6,960 bases of DNA from Pseudomonadota bacterium (GCA_023416455.1 JAEZHQ010000212.1:1-6960), one strand, 5' to 3'; shown: positions 1 through 5,356, counted from the stretch's first letter. Notes: a model not told the origin generated them from the sequence alone. Translations and numbers: made by a program.

Positions 1-222
1 CGCGCGCCCCTCCCGCCAGCGCGCGCCGCTGGCCGCGGCGGCGGCCCGCGCCCCCGCGGCGTCGAGGTGGGCGAAGGCATTGATGCGGCCCTCGACCTCG
101 TCGATCCGTGCGAGCGTGGCGTTCAGGGTGTCGGTCGGGGTGATGGAGCCGCTGGCGAAGGCTCCGGCCGTCTCGGCGATGCCGAGGCTCCACAGCGGCC
201 TGTCCGGCAGGCGGTCAGCCAT
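1..222 (-). CDS. Amidase-signature family protein, N-terminal 74 residues (runs off the left edge)
   Basis: Reading leftward from ATG at 222-220 the frame stays open to base 1. The visible residues include SLGIAETAGAFASGSITPTD (12-31), ARIDEVEGRINAF (37-49) and an Ala-rich helix after it. This is the usual N-terminus of GatA/AtzF-type amidases: a helix with a 'G.ITP..TL...L.RI...E..INAF' pattern. Amidases of this family hydrolyse a carboxamide to the acid plus ammonia using a Ser-cisSer-Lys triad; those residues lie outside the window, so activity cannot be judged. The ATG overlaps the stop of the upstream deacetylase-like gene by 8 bp and has no clear Shine-Dalgarno of its own, which points to translational coupling as the last visible gene of the leftward operon. 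In context it could act on the half-amide released by the two upstream ring-opening candidates. The family call is firm; the substrate is unknown. Confidence 0.8.
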   Translation of the reverse strand, partial: MADRLPDRPLWSLGIAETAGAFASGSITPTDTLNATLARIDEVEGRINAFAHLDAAGARAAAAASGARWREGRA

Positions 223-1123
223 AGGCCCGGCCCGAGCGGATGTGCGCGGCCACCGCGCCGGCGGTCGCCTGCCACACCTCCGGCTGGGTGGCGATCCGCT
301 CCAGCGCCAGCTCAAGCTGGCGGATGCGGTGCGGCATGCCGAGCAGCCAGGGGTGGATGTGCAGGCCGAAGAAGCGGCCGGAAGCCGCCCCCTCGTCCCA
401 GAGCGTGGCGAACCCGTCCTCGATGATCTGCGGGTAGCGCGTCATCGGCAGGCGGCGCAGCCAGTGCAGTTGCACATCGTCCCATTCCGCTTGGTTGGGG
501 ATGGAAACCAGCCCGTGGTCGCCGTTCATCAGGTAGGGCTGGTCGTCGTTGGGCCAGTCGGCCACATAGTCCAGCCCGGCCTCTGCCAGCAGTCCGGGGG
601 TGCGCGGCGACTCCCCGTAATCCTGCCCGACCCAGCCGCGGGGGCGTTGGCCGGTGTGGCGCTCCACCATGGCGACGGCGTCGGCGATGGCCGCGCGCTC
701 CTCCTCCTCCGTCATCCCGGAATGGAGCATGCGCGTCGCGTGGGTGTTGTGGGCCGCGAACTCGTAGCCGCGCCGGCTGAACTCGTTGACGAGATAGGGA
801 TAGCGCCGCACCGCCTCGCCGTTGGCGGCGACCGTGGCCGTCAGCCCGTGGCGGTCGAGCGCGTCGAGGACGCGGAAGACGCCGACCCGGTTGCCGTACT
901 CCCGCCAGGAGTAGGTGCGGTAGTCGGGAAAGTAATAGCCGGACAGGTCGGAGAAGCGCTTGTCGCGCACCGCCTCTTCGGGTGGATCCAGTTCCCAGTA
1001 TTCGAAATAGAGGAAGACGGTGAAGGCCAGCCGCTCCCCGTTGGGCCAGCGCAGGGGCGGACGGGCGGGCAGCGGCCAATAGGGGTAGAGGTCGTGGTCC
1101 ATGCCGGGCTGGCGGGCGGTCAT
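215..1123 (-). CDS. PuuE/imidase-like polysaccharide-deacetylase-fold hydrolase, second paralogue
   Basis: 302 residues from ATG 1123-1121. That start is chosen because it forms an ATGA overlap with the upstream stop and has AGGA (1131-1134) seven bases away; the longer frame from GTG 1240 would lie deep in the neighbour. Recognisable NodB/CE4-like PuuE-subgroup blocks are REYGNRVGVFRVLD (74-87), EFAAHNTHATRM (121-132), a TEEEERAAI helix (138-146), GWVGQDYGESPRTPGLLAEAG (163-183), WPNDDQP (190-196) and HPWLLGMPHRI (257-267). Family members open cyclic ureides or imides (allantoinase PuuE, Pseudomonas cyclic imide hydrolase) or remain uncharacterised 'polysaccharide deacetylases'. The classic CE4 TFDD motif is absent (FLYFEYWEL at 37-45), so sugar deacetylation is unlikely. 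No signal peptide is visible, so it should be cytoplasmic. It is clearly homologous to the gene just upstream but well diverged. Fold and subgroup are confident; the substrate is inference. Confidence 0.85.
   Translation of the reverse strand: MTARQPGMDHDLYPYWPLPARPPLRWPNGERLAFTVFLYFEYWELDPPEEAVRDKRFSDLSGYYFPDYRTYSWREYGNRVGVFRVLDALDRHGLTATVAANGEAVRRYPYLVNEFSRRGYEFAAHNTHATRMLHSGMTEEEERAAIADAVAMVERHTGQRPRGWVGQDYGESPRTPGLLAEAGLDYVADWPNDDQPYLMNGDHGLVSIPNQAEWDDVQLHWLRRLPMTRYPQIIEDGFATLWDEGAASGRFFGLHIHPWLLGMPHRIRQLELALERIATQPEVWQATAGAVAAHIRSGRAYG
1120..1123 (-). promoter_or_regulatory. ATGA stop/start overlap of the two deacetylase-like genes
   Basis: The ATG of the second paralogue (1123-1121) and the TGA of the first (1122-1120) share bases. 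AGGA at 1131-1134 lies within the end of the first gene at a suitable distance. This arrangement normally gives reinitiation and balanced output of the two proteins. Confidence 0.75.
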
Positions 1124-2052
1124 CGGCCGATCCTGTGCTTGACGCCGTCGCGGGCCTGTTCCGCCGCGAGATGCGCCTGGAGTTGCGGAAGGTAGGTTTG
1201 CCGGTACCAGTCGACGATTTCGATGCCGGTGGCCTTCCACACCCCGTCGTGGGAGGCGATGTGCCGCAGCACCCGCTCGAACTGTTTGATGCGGTGGGGC
1301 TGGCCCAGAATGTAGGGGTGGGGAGCGATGGACATGACGCGGCCATTCTCCGCGCCCTCCGCATAGAGCCGGTCGAACAGCGCGATGCAGGAGTCCGCGA
1401 ACTCCTCGGCTTCCGTGTTGATGCGGAAGTTGAGGCCGTCGTTCACCTCCATCTGGTAGGGCATGGTGATGAGCTGGCCGCTGCGCACCTTCATCGGGAA
1501 GGGCTGGTCGTCATGGAACCAGTCGCAGTAATATTGCACCCCCGCCTCGGCCAGCAGATCCGGCGTGTTCAGCGTGTTGGTGCCGGACGGCGAGAACCAG
1601 CCGGTGAAGCGCCGGCCGGTCAGCGCGTGGAAGCGGTCCACGCAGTCCGCGATGACCGCGCGCTCCTCCTCCTCGGACAGCCCCCAGAGATACTGGGTGT
1701 TGTAGATGCCGTGGCACATCACGTCCCACCGGCGGCCTTCGCACTCCGCCATGATCTCGGGGAAATGCTCGTAGGCGGCGATGTTGAGCGACAGGGTGCA
1801 AGGGATCTCGTAGCGGTCCAGAAGCTCCACCAGCCGGAAGAAGCCGACCCGGTTGCCATAGTCGCGCACCCCGTACGCCTGCACGTCCGGGTGCGGAACC
1901 CGCGGCCAGGGGTTGCGCAGCCGCACGGGATCGGGCCGGTACTCGTAATGCTCGACGTTCGGCACGATCCACAGCGCCACCCGGGCGTCGCCCGGCCAGC
2001 GCAGCCGGGGCCTGGTCGTAATCGGCGAGTACACGAAGCGGTCTGGCTCCAT
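1120..2052 (-). CDS. PuuE/imidase-like polysaccharide-deacetylase-fold hydrolase, first paralogue
   Basis: 310 residues from ATG 2052-2050. AGGA (2062-2065) sits nine bases upstream in a leader (GCGCAGGATCG...CGATG) that resembles the leader of the downstream paralogue. Earlier in-frame starts (TTG 2130, ATG 2079) lack a good ribosome site, and TTG 2130 lies inside a repeat hairpin. Blocks: VRDYGNRVGFFRLVELLD (62-79), DVMCHGIYNTQY (110-121), LSEEEERAVI (125-134), FTGWFSPSGTNTLNTPDLLA (149-168), WFHDDQP (178-184) and HPYILGQPHRI (245-255). These are PuuE-subgroup blocks of the polysaccharide-deacetylase superfamily, whose known activities are hydrolysis of cyclic ureides or imides. CHGIYNTQ replaces the standard CE4 zinc motif HxxxH, so metal dependence is doubtful. 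No signal peptide is seen. It overlaps the next gene by 4 bp (ATGA). Whether the two paralogues act on successive substrates or assemble together is not visible from sequence. Confidence 0.86.
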   Translation of the reverse strand: MEPDRFVYSPITTRPRLRWPGDARVALWIVPNVEHYEYRPDPVRLRNPWPRVPHPDVQAYGVRDYGNRVGFFRLVELLDRYEIPCTLSLNIAAYEHFPEIMAECEGRRWDVMCHGIYNTQYLWGLSEEEERAVIADCVDRFHALTGRRFTGWFSPSGTNTLNTPDLLAEAGVQYYCDWFHDDQPFPMKVRSGQLITMPYQMEVNDGLNFRINTEAEEFADSCIALFDRLYAEGAENGRVMSIAPHPYILGQPHRIKQFERVLRHIASHDGVWKATGIEIVDWYRQTYLPQLQAHLAAEQARDGVKHRIGR

Positions 2053-2120
2053 CGGGGGCGATCCTGCGCAGGGGTTCATGATCGGGGGCCTGGCGGTCGG
2101 GCCGTCCGCCGGGCGAAGGA

Positions 2121-2164
2121 GGCGCTTCAAACCGGTTCCGGTTTGAAGCGCCGATCCGCTCTAG
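2121..2164 (+). repeat. Palindromic repeat copy R1 with perfect 15-bp stem
   Basis: GGCGCTTCAAACCGG (2121-2135) and its exact complement (2138-2152) flank a 2-base loop, TT; GATCCGCTCTAG follows at 2153-2164. The order (CGCTTCAAA, CG.TTCCG, TTT, GCG, GATCCGCTCTAG) matches copy R2 in the same orientation, so R1 is a diverged member that has become a perfect palindrome. Confidence 0.75.
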
Positions 2165-2202
2165 AGTTCCGTGCGTTTAATCTGAAACGCACGGAACTCC
2201 AG
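2161..2202. repeat. Independent 15-bp perfect hairpin (18 bp with one mismatch)
   Basis: GAGTTCCGTGCGTTT (2164-2178) pairs exactly with 2185-2199 around the loop AATCTG; one mismatch (2163/2200) then two more pairs extend it to 2161/2202. It is not related to the R-type repeats. It has no adjacent T-run in the direction of the genes, so it is not a canonical intrinsic terminator; it could be a transcript-stabilising or processing structure. Confidence 0.7.
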
Positions 2203-2206
2203 GCCA

Positions 2207-2264
2207 TTGTTTTGCGAGCGGATTCACGCTTCAAATCGATTCCGATTTTACGCGATCCGCTCTA
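2207..2264 (-). repeat. Palindromic repeat copy R2, supplying the SDR stop codon
   Basis: Read on the minus strand, the SDR stop TAG (2264-2262) is followed immediately by AGCGGATCGCG and the rest of the element, ending CTCGCAAAACAA at 2207. It aligns without gaps to copy R3 beyond abrB with 5 mismatches in 55 bases after the stop codon. The ends GAGCGGAT/ATCCGCTC and the inner AAATCG/CGATTT are complementary, so it folds into an imperfect hairpin. GATCCGCTCTAG at its end (2254-2265) is repeated exactly at 2153-2164. Confidence 0.85.
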
Positions 2265-3005
2265 GGCGGCCAGCCACCCGCCGTCCACCGGCAGGGCGAC
2301 GCCCGTGGTGAAGGACGACGCGTCGCTGGCCAGATACAGGGCGGCTTCGGCCACCTCCTCGGCGCGCCCGAAGCGGCCCAGCGGGTGGCGGCCGATGAAC
2401 CAGTCGCGCGCCGCCTCCGGATCCGGCTGGCGCGACAGGTTGGCGGCCAGGGCCGGCGTGTCGATGGCGCCGGGCAGCAGCGTGTTCACGCGAATCCTGC
2501 GCGGGGCCACATCCAGGGCGGTGGTTTTCGTAAGGCTGACCACGGCCCCCTTCGCGGCGATGTGGGCGGCGTTGCGGCGGCCGCCCGCCATTGCCAGTTG
2601 GGACGCGATGGTGACGATCGAGCCGCCGTCCGGCATCTGCGCCAGGACCGCCCGCATCCAGACATAGGTGCCGTTCACGCTGATGCGGAACACCTCGTTC
2701 CACTGCTCCGGCGTGGTGTCTTCCAGCGTGCGGCTGACCGAGATTCCCGCGGAGGTGACCAGGGTGGTGACGGGGCCATGGGCGGCGGTGACCTCGGCCA
2801 TGATGCGGCCGGCGGCCTCGATATCCGACACCTCGGCGCGGCAGCCCAGGATGTCGGGGGCTTCAGCCTTCAGAACCGCGAGGCCCTCGCCGTCGCGGTC
2901 GACCACCGCGACGGCGGCGCCTTCGGCCCGGAACAGCAGGGCCGTCGCCTTGCCGATGCCGGACGCCCCACCCGTGATGATCGCCGTCTTCCCCGCAAGC
3001 CGCAT
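2262..3005 (-). CDS. Short-chain dehydrogenase/reductase with His in place of the catalytic Tyr
   Basis: 247 residues from ATG 3005-3003, chosen because GGAGG (complement of 3012-3016) lies six bases upstream; the GTG at 3011 abuts that site and is too close. Classical SDR features: TGGASGIG cofactor motif (11-18), Asp36 ending beta-2 (predicts NAD over NADP), TSAG (84-87, replacing NNAG), Asn111, Ser135, and a C-terminal LPVDGGW (238-244). The YxxxK catalytic motif reads HIAAK (148-152); codon 148 is CAC (complement of 2562-2564), one transition from TAC. Length and everything else are normal, so the protein is not decayed. SDRs oxidise or reduce alcohol/carbonyl groups, and here the Tyr acid/base must be replaced by His or activity is lost. 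It is the first gene of the leftward arm, under the divergent operator. The stop codon lies in repeat R2. Confidence 0.9.
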   Translation of the reverse strand: MRLAGKTAIITGGASGIGKATALLFRAEGAAVAVVDRDGEGLAVLKAEAPDILGCRAEVSDIEAAGRIMAEVTAAHGPVTTLVTSAGISVSRTLEDTTPEQWNEVFRISVNGTYVWMRAVLAQMPDGGSIVTIASQLAMAGGRRNAAHIAAKGAVVSLTKTTALDVAPRRIRVNTLLPGAIDTPALAANLSRQPDPEAARDWFIGRHPLGRFGRAEEVAEAALYLASDASSFTTGVALPVDGGWLAA

Positions 3006-3033
3006 CGCCACCCTCCAGAACGGATAATGTCGA

Positions 3034-3061
3034 ACGATACGCGACGGTGCGTGATTGTCAA
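3034..3061 (-). promoter_or_regulatory. Candidate promoter of the leftward SDR gene
   Basis: On the minus strand TTGACA (3061-3056) is a perfect -35 hexamer and TATCGT (3039-3034) a 4/6 -10 hexamer, with a 16-base spacer. The -35 lies inside the proposed operator, so a bound GntR-type protein would block polymerase. A start near 3027 would leave a short leader with the GGAGG site. Confidence 0.5.
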
Positions 3062-3083
3062 CAGTTTACATAATACTGTCAAT
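3054..3083. promoter_or_regulatory. Candidate FCD-GntR operator O1 in the divergent promoter region
   Basis: ATTGTCAACAGTTT (3054-3067) contains, on the complementary strand, AACTGTTGACA. The same 11-mer recurs on the plus strand at 3844-3854 before abrB. A related half, ACTGTCAAT, lies at 3075-3083, about two helical turns away centre to centre. FCD-subfamily GntR regulators are known to bind short palindromes of the TTGTnnACAA type, which this resembles. The position between the divergent SDR and regulator genes suits autoregulation plus SDR control. Confidence 0.55.
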
Positions 3084-3093
3084 GGATGAAAAT
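3065..3093 (+). promoter_or_regulatory. Possible promoter of the GntR-type regulator
   Basis: TTTACA (3065-3070) and GAAAAT (3088-3093) are 17 bases apart, a 5/6 and 4/6 match to sigma-70 hexamers, and overlap operator O1. An alternative extended -10 (TGATACACT, 3102-3110) has no -35 partner. Tentative. Confidence 0.3.
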
Positions 3094-3143
3094 CGACGCT
3101 GTGATACACTCGCCCGGCTTCGGCCCACGTAAGGAAGAAATGG

Positions 3144-3845
3144 ATGATCGACAACGCTGATGCGCTCAACGCCATCGCACTGCGCCGAACCCACTCCCTC
3201 ACCGACATCGTGCGGAAGGAGTTGGAACGGATGATCCTGTCCGGTGAGTTGACCTCCGGCGAACGGATCAATGAGCAGATGCTGGCCGCCAAGCTTGGCG
3301 TCAGCCGGGGGCCCATCCGGGAGGCGTCCCGTGCGCTGGAGCGCGCCGGTCTGGTCACCAGCATCATCAATCAGGGCTCCTACGTCCGCGAAATCAGCGT
3401 CGAGGAGGCCCAGGAGATTTACGACATCCGCGGCCTCCTGTTCGGTTTCGCCTGCGGCCGTCTGGCCCGCACCCGGACCGACGCGATGGTCGCCGGCCTC
3501 GGCGCGCTGTGCGATGCCATGGACGACGCCATCGCACGGGCGGACGCGGAACGCTATTACGAGCTGAACCTCGACTTCCACAAGGCCATCGAAAGCGCGT
3601 CCGGCCACAACCGCCTGATCCAGTTGACGGAAGCGCTGGTCAAGGAACTCCATCTGGTCCGCCGCCGCACGCTGACCTCGGGCGAGCGCATGCGGGAGTC
3701 GAATTGGGAGCACCGCCAGCTCCTGGACGCCATTCGGAATGGCGAGGAAATGCGCGCCCGCTTTCTGGCGGAGGAGCATATTCAGGGCGGGAAGCGCCGC
3801 TGGAACAGCTTCCGGGCGGAAGAGGCTCAGCTTACAAACCGATAA
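3144..3845 (+). CDS. GntR-family transcriptional regulator, FCD subfamily
   Basis: 233 residues. ATG 3144 is preceded by AAGGA (3131-3135) at eight bases; the ATG at 3140 is out of frame and stops within seven codons. The winged helix-turn-helix spans about residues 19-83, with RINEQMLAAKLGVSRGPIRE (41-60) as the helix-turn-helix and ALERAGLV...GSYV as the wing. The FCD ligand domain spans about 88-225: EIYDIRGLLFGFA, then NLDFHKAIESASGHNRLI (142-159). The usual metal-binding set can be read as Asn142/His146, His190 and His212. Such regulators are typically repressors released by a carboxylate-type effector. It is divergent from the SDR gene and 64 bp upstream of abrB, with matching operator-like sites on both sides, so it very likely controls the whole locus and itself. 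Its effector is unknown but probably a substrate or product of the encoded hydrolases. Confidence 0.93.
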   Translation: MIDNADALNAIALRRTHSLTDIVRKELERMILSGELTSGERINEQMLAAKLGVSRGPIREASRALERAGLVTSIINQGSYVREISVEEAQEIYDIRGLLFGFACGRLARTRTDAMVAGLGALCDAMDDAIARADAERYYELNLDFHKAIESASGHNRLIQLTEALVKELHLVRRRTLTSGERMRESNWEHRQLLDAIRNGEEMRARFLAEEHIQGGKRRWNSFRAEEAQLTNR

Positions 3846-3857
3846 CTGTTGACAGTT
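3844..3857. promoter_or_regulatory. Candidate FCD-GntR operator O2 before abrB
   Basis: AACTGTTGACAGTT is a perfect 6-bp inverted repeat with a 2-base centre. It starts within the regulator's TAA stop codon and shares AACTGTTGACA with O1. It includes TTGACA (3849-3854), a perfect -35; the -10 at the right distance (TAGGGA, 3872-3877) is poor. It could therefore govern a weak internal promoter for abrB or act as a roadblock. Confidence 0.55.
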
Positions 3858-3880
3858 TTCAATTCGACGGTTAGGGAGGG

Positions 3881-3913
3881 ATGGCCTTCATCTCTGCGGC
3901 CGGTCCTCCATGA
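3881..3913 (+). CDS. Possible 10-codon leader peptide overlapping the abrB start
   Basis: ATG 3881 opens a frame encoding MAFISAAGPP and stops at TGA 3911-3913, sharing bases with the abrB ATG (3910-3912) in an ATGA overlap. A purine-rich AGGGAGGG (3873-3880) is directly upstream. The spacing is tight, but it is the only Shine-Dalgarno-like sequence in the interval. abrB itself has pyrimidine-rich sequence (GGTCCTCC) before its ATG. Translation of abrB may depend on reinitiation after this mini-ORF. It could also be chance. Confidence 0.3.
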   Translation: MAFISAAGPP

Positions 3914-4965
3914 GCATTTTCGATCAACGAATCCGGGCTTTCGGCGTGACCTTCCTGACCGCCGCCGCCGGCGGCTGGATCGCCAGCCTGCTTCATATTC
4001 CGCTGGCATGGCTGTTCGGCTCGCTCATGGCGGTGGCGGTGGCCAATCTGACCGGGTTCCGGCAGCCGGCGCCCGGCTGGTCGCGGCAGATCGGGCAGGT
4101 GATCGCGGGGGTGGCGGTGGGGCTGTCCTTCACGCCGGCCCTGGCGGAACGGCTGGTGGCTTACAGCGGCTACATGGTCGGCGCCGCCATGCTGTCCATC
4201 ATCGCCGGAACCCTCATGTCCTTCGTGCTGGCGTGGGTGACGCGGATCGACCGCACCACGGCCTATTTCGCCAGCCTGCCCGGCGGTGTCGCCGAGATGT
4301 CCGTGCTGGCGGACCGCTATGGTGGCCAGACGGCGCTGGTGGCCCTGTCCCAGTCCCTTCGCGTGGTTCTGGTCGTGGTCACGCTTCCGGCGCTTTGCTC
4401 CCTCTTCGGCTGGCACGGCACCGTCGACCTGGCGCAGTCCCGTTTGCCGCTGCATCCGCCCCTGATGGTCCTGATGCTGGCCGGCGCCTGGCTGGTGGCG
4501 TGGGTCTTCGGCATGATCCGGGTGACCAACAACTGGCTGCTGGGCGGCCTCGTGACCGGTGCCGTGATCGGGTACTTCGAAATTCCGCTGTCCCGCGTGG
4601 CGGAGTCCGTCCTGGTCGCCAGCCAGATCATGATCGGCGCGGCGCTGGGCTCCCGCTTCACCCGTGATCTCGTTCTGACGATGCGCCGCTTCATCCCGGC
4701 GACGGTCGTGTCGACCCTGGTGGTCATCACCTTCACCACCATCCTCGCCTTCGTCTTCGCCGAATGGATCGACCTCGACGTCGCCACGCTGGCGCTGGCG
4801 CTCGCCCCCGGCGGCGTCGCGGAGATGAGCCTGACCGCAAGAACGCTCCACCTCGGCGGCGCGGAGGTGACGGCCTTCCACCTCGTCCGCATCCTGCTGG
4901 TCATCCTGCTGACCGCCCCGACTTACGAATTGGCCCGCCGTTGGGCGGCCCGGCGCGGCCGCTGA
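3910..4965 (+). CDS. AbrB-family integral membrane protein (putative transporter)
   Basis: 351 residues, strongly hydrophobic, with about 9-11 predicted membrane segments (for example 10-27, 31-46, 62-75, 86-110, 145-165, 184-203, 210-222, 262-285, 291-299, 322-337). The protein is an internal duplication: LPGGVAEMSVLADRYGG (123-139) is echoed by APGGVAEMSLTARTLHLGG (299-317), each followed by a hydrophobic helix and placed 176 residues apart. This PGGVAEMS pair identifies the AbrB duplication family, often mislabelled 'ammonia monooxygenase'. Members are inner-membrane proteins thought to move small organic solutes, with few proven substrates. No in-frame start exists just upstream and the next Met is residue 40, so ATG 3910 is preferred despite lacking its own Shine-Dalgarno. 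It is 64 bp from the regulator gene with operator O2 between, so it is probably the uptake or export component of this locus. The stop codon abuts repeat R3. Confidence 0.9.
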   Translation: MSIFDQRIRAFGVTFLTAAAGGWIASLLHIPLAWLFGSLMAVAVANLTGFRQPAPGWSRQIGQVIAGVAVGLSFTPALAERLVAYSGYMVGAAMLSIIAGTLMSFVLAWVTRIDRTTAYFASLPGGVAEMSVLADRYGGQTALVALSQSLRVVLVVVTLPALCSLFGWHGTVDLAQSRLPLHPPLMVLMLAGAWLVAWVFGMIRVTNNWLLGGLVTGAVIGYFEIPLSRVAESVLVASQIMIGAALGSRFTRDLVLTMRRFIPATVVSTLVVITFTTILAFVFAEWIDLDVATLALALAPGGVAEMSLTARTLHLGGAEVTAFHLVRILLVILLTAPTYELARRWAARRGR

Positions 4966-5020
4966 AGCGGATCGCGTGTAATCAGAATCGATTTGAAGCG
5001 TTGATCCGCTCGCAAAACAA
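4966..5020 (+). repeat. Palindromic repeat copy R3, starting directly after the abrB stop
   Basis: The element begins AGCGGATCGCG immediately after TGA 4963-4965 and ends CTCGCAAAACAA at 5020. It matches R2 over 55 gap-free bases with 5 mismatches and has the same orientation relative to its gene. GCGGATC (4967-4973 region) and GATCCGC (5003-5009) pair, with palindromic AATCGATT inside. It may act as a transcript 3'-end structure. Confidence 0.85.
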
Positions 5021-5082
5021 AGAGATAAGCCGTGTGTACCGTTACCTGAACTATAGTACGACGCTGTGGATTTTTATTTTCC

Positions 5083-5129
5083 GAGTGGATCGGAACTTCA
5101 AATCGATTCCGATTTTACGCGATTATCTC
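5083..5129 (+). repeat. Palindromic repeat copy R4, inverted relative to R3
   Basis: Bases 5096-5123 are identical over 28 positions to 2229-2256 of R2; the outer parts have diverged (9 mismatches in 47 overall). With R3 it forms an inverted pair around about 62 bp. Its altered end TTATCTCT (5123-5130) is the exact complement of AGAGATAA (5021-5028), just after R3, so R4 and the spacer together have matching 8-bp inverted ends. Confidence 0.8.
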
Positions 5130-5181
5130 TGATTCATAACTCGGGCTGTCGAGCAATCATTGAAATGTTCCGGGCTCCTAG

Positions 5182-5235
5182 GTCCTCAACGTCATGACCA
5201 GCTTCGGCATGCCGGTCTCCCACAAGGTCGCCTGA
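5182..5235 (+). pseudogene. 17-codon 3' remnant of an unidentified gene
   Basis: The frame reads VLNVMTSFGMPVSHKVA then TGA. Every one of the 17 sense codons ends in G or C, matching the host genes and unlike the AT-richer surroundings. The codon just before (5179-5181) is TAG, so no full gene exists. It looks like the C-terminal tail of a deleted host gene. The family is not recognised, and a chance frame is possible at this length. Confidence 0.35.
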
Positions 5236-5356
5236 TCACCAGCACCTCAGCATGAAATCCGTCAGCATGACGGGTTCTTCACCAACATCAATCGACGACG
5301 CTCCTGACCATCTCCAATTTTCCACAACCTTGACGGCTGTGGCCTTTTACACCGAT

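Larger units (their letters stand above)
2053..2261. other. 209-bp repeat-filled gap between the SDR and deacetylase-like genes
   Basis: The stretch holds no gene. It contains two copies of a palindromic repeat and one independent perfect hairpin, detailed separately, and then about 68 bp of GC-rich leader before the deacetylase-like gene. No copy of the AACTGTTGACA operator and no convincing -35/-10 pair is visible on the minus strand. The gap may therefore be an intra-operon processing or attenuation site, or separate two transcription units. Confidence 0.6.

Noticed and set aside
80..1195. Long plus-strand open frame opposite the second deacetylase-like gene
   Set aside because: It is the complement of a gene with clear family motifs; its Gly/Val/Arg-rich translation has no domain and the high GC content keeps antisense frames open.
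1135..2265. Long plus-strand open frame opposite the first deacetylase-like gene
   Set aside because: Antisense shadow that runs through the repeat cluster; no ribosome site or recognisable motif.
2121..2265. CRISPR-like array from the repeated motifs between SDR and deacetylase-like genes
   Set aside because: Only two diverged copies with different spacing, no regular repeat-spacer pattern, and homologous copies lie at another locus in both orientations.
3066..3779. Minus-strand open frame opposite the GntR-type gene
   Set aside because: Antisense shadow; the plus strand has the complete winged-helix and FCD pattern.
3871..4881. Minus-strand open frame opposite abrB
   Set aside because: The translation is low-complexity and rich in His, Gln, Gly and Arg, as expected from the complement of a membrane-protein gene.
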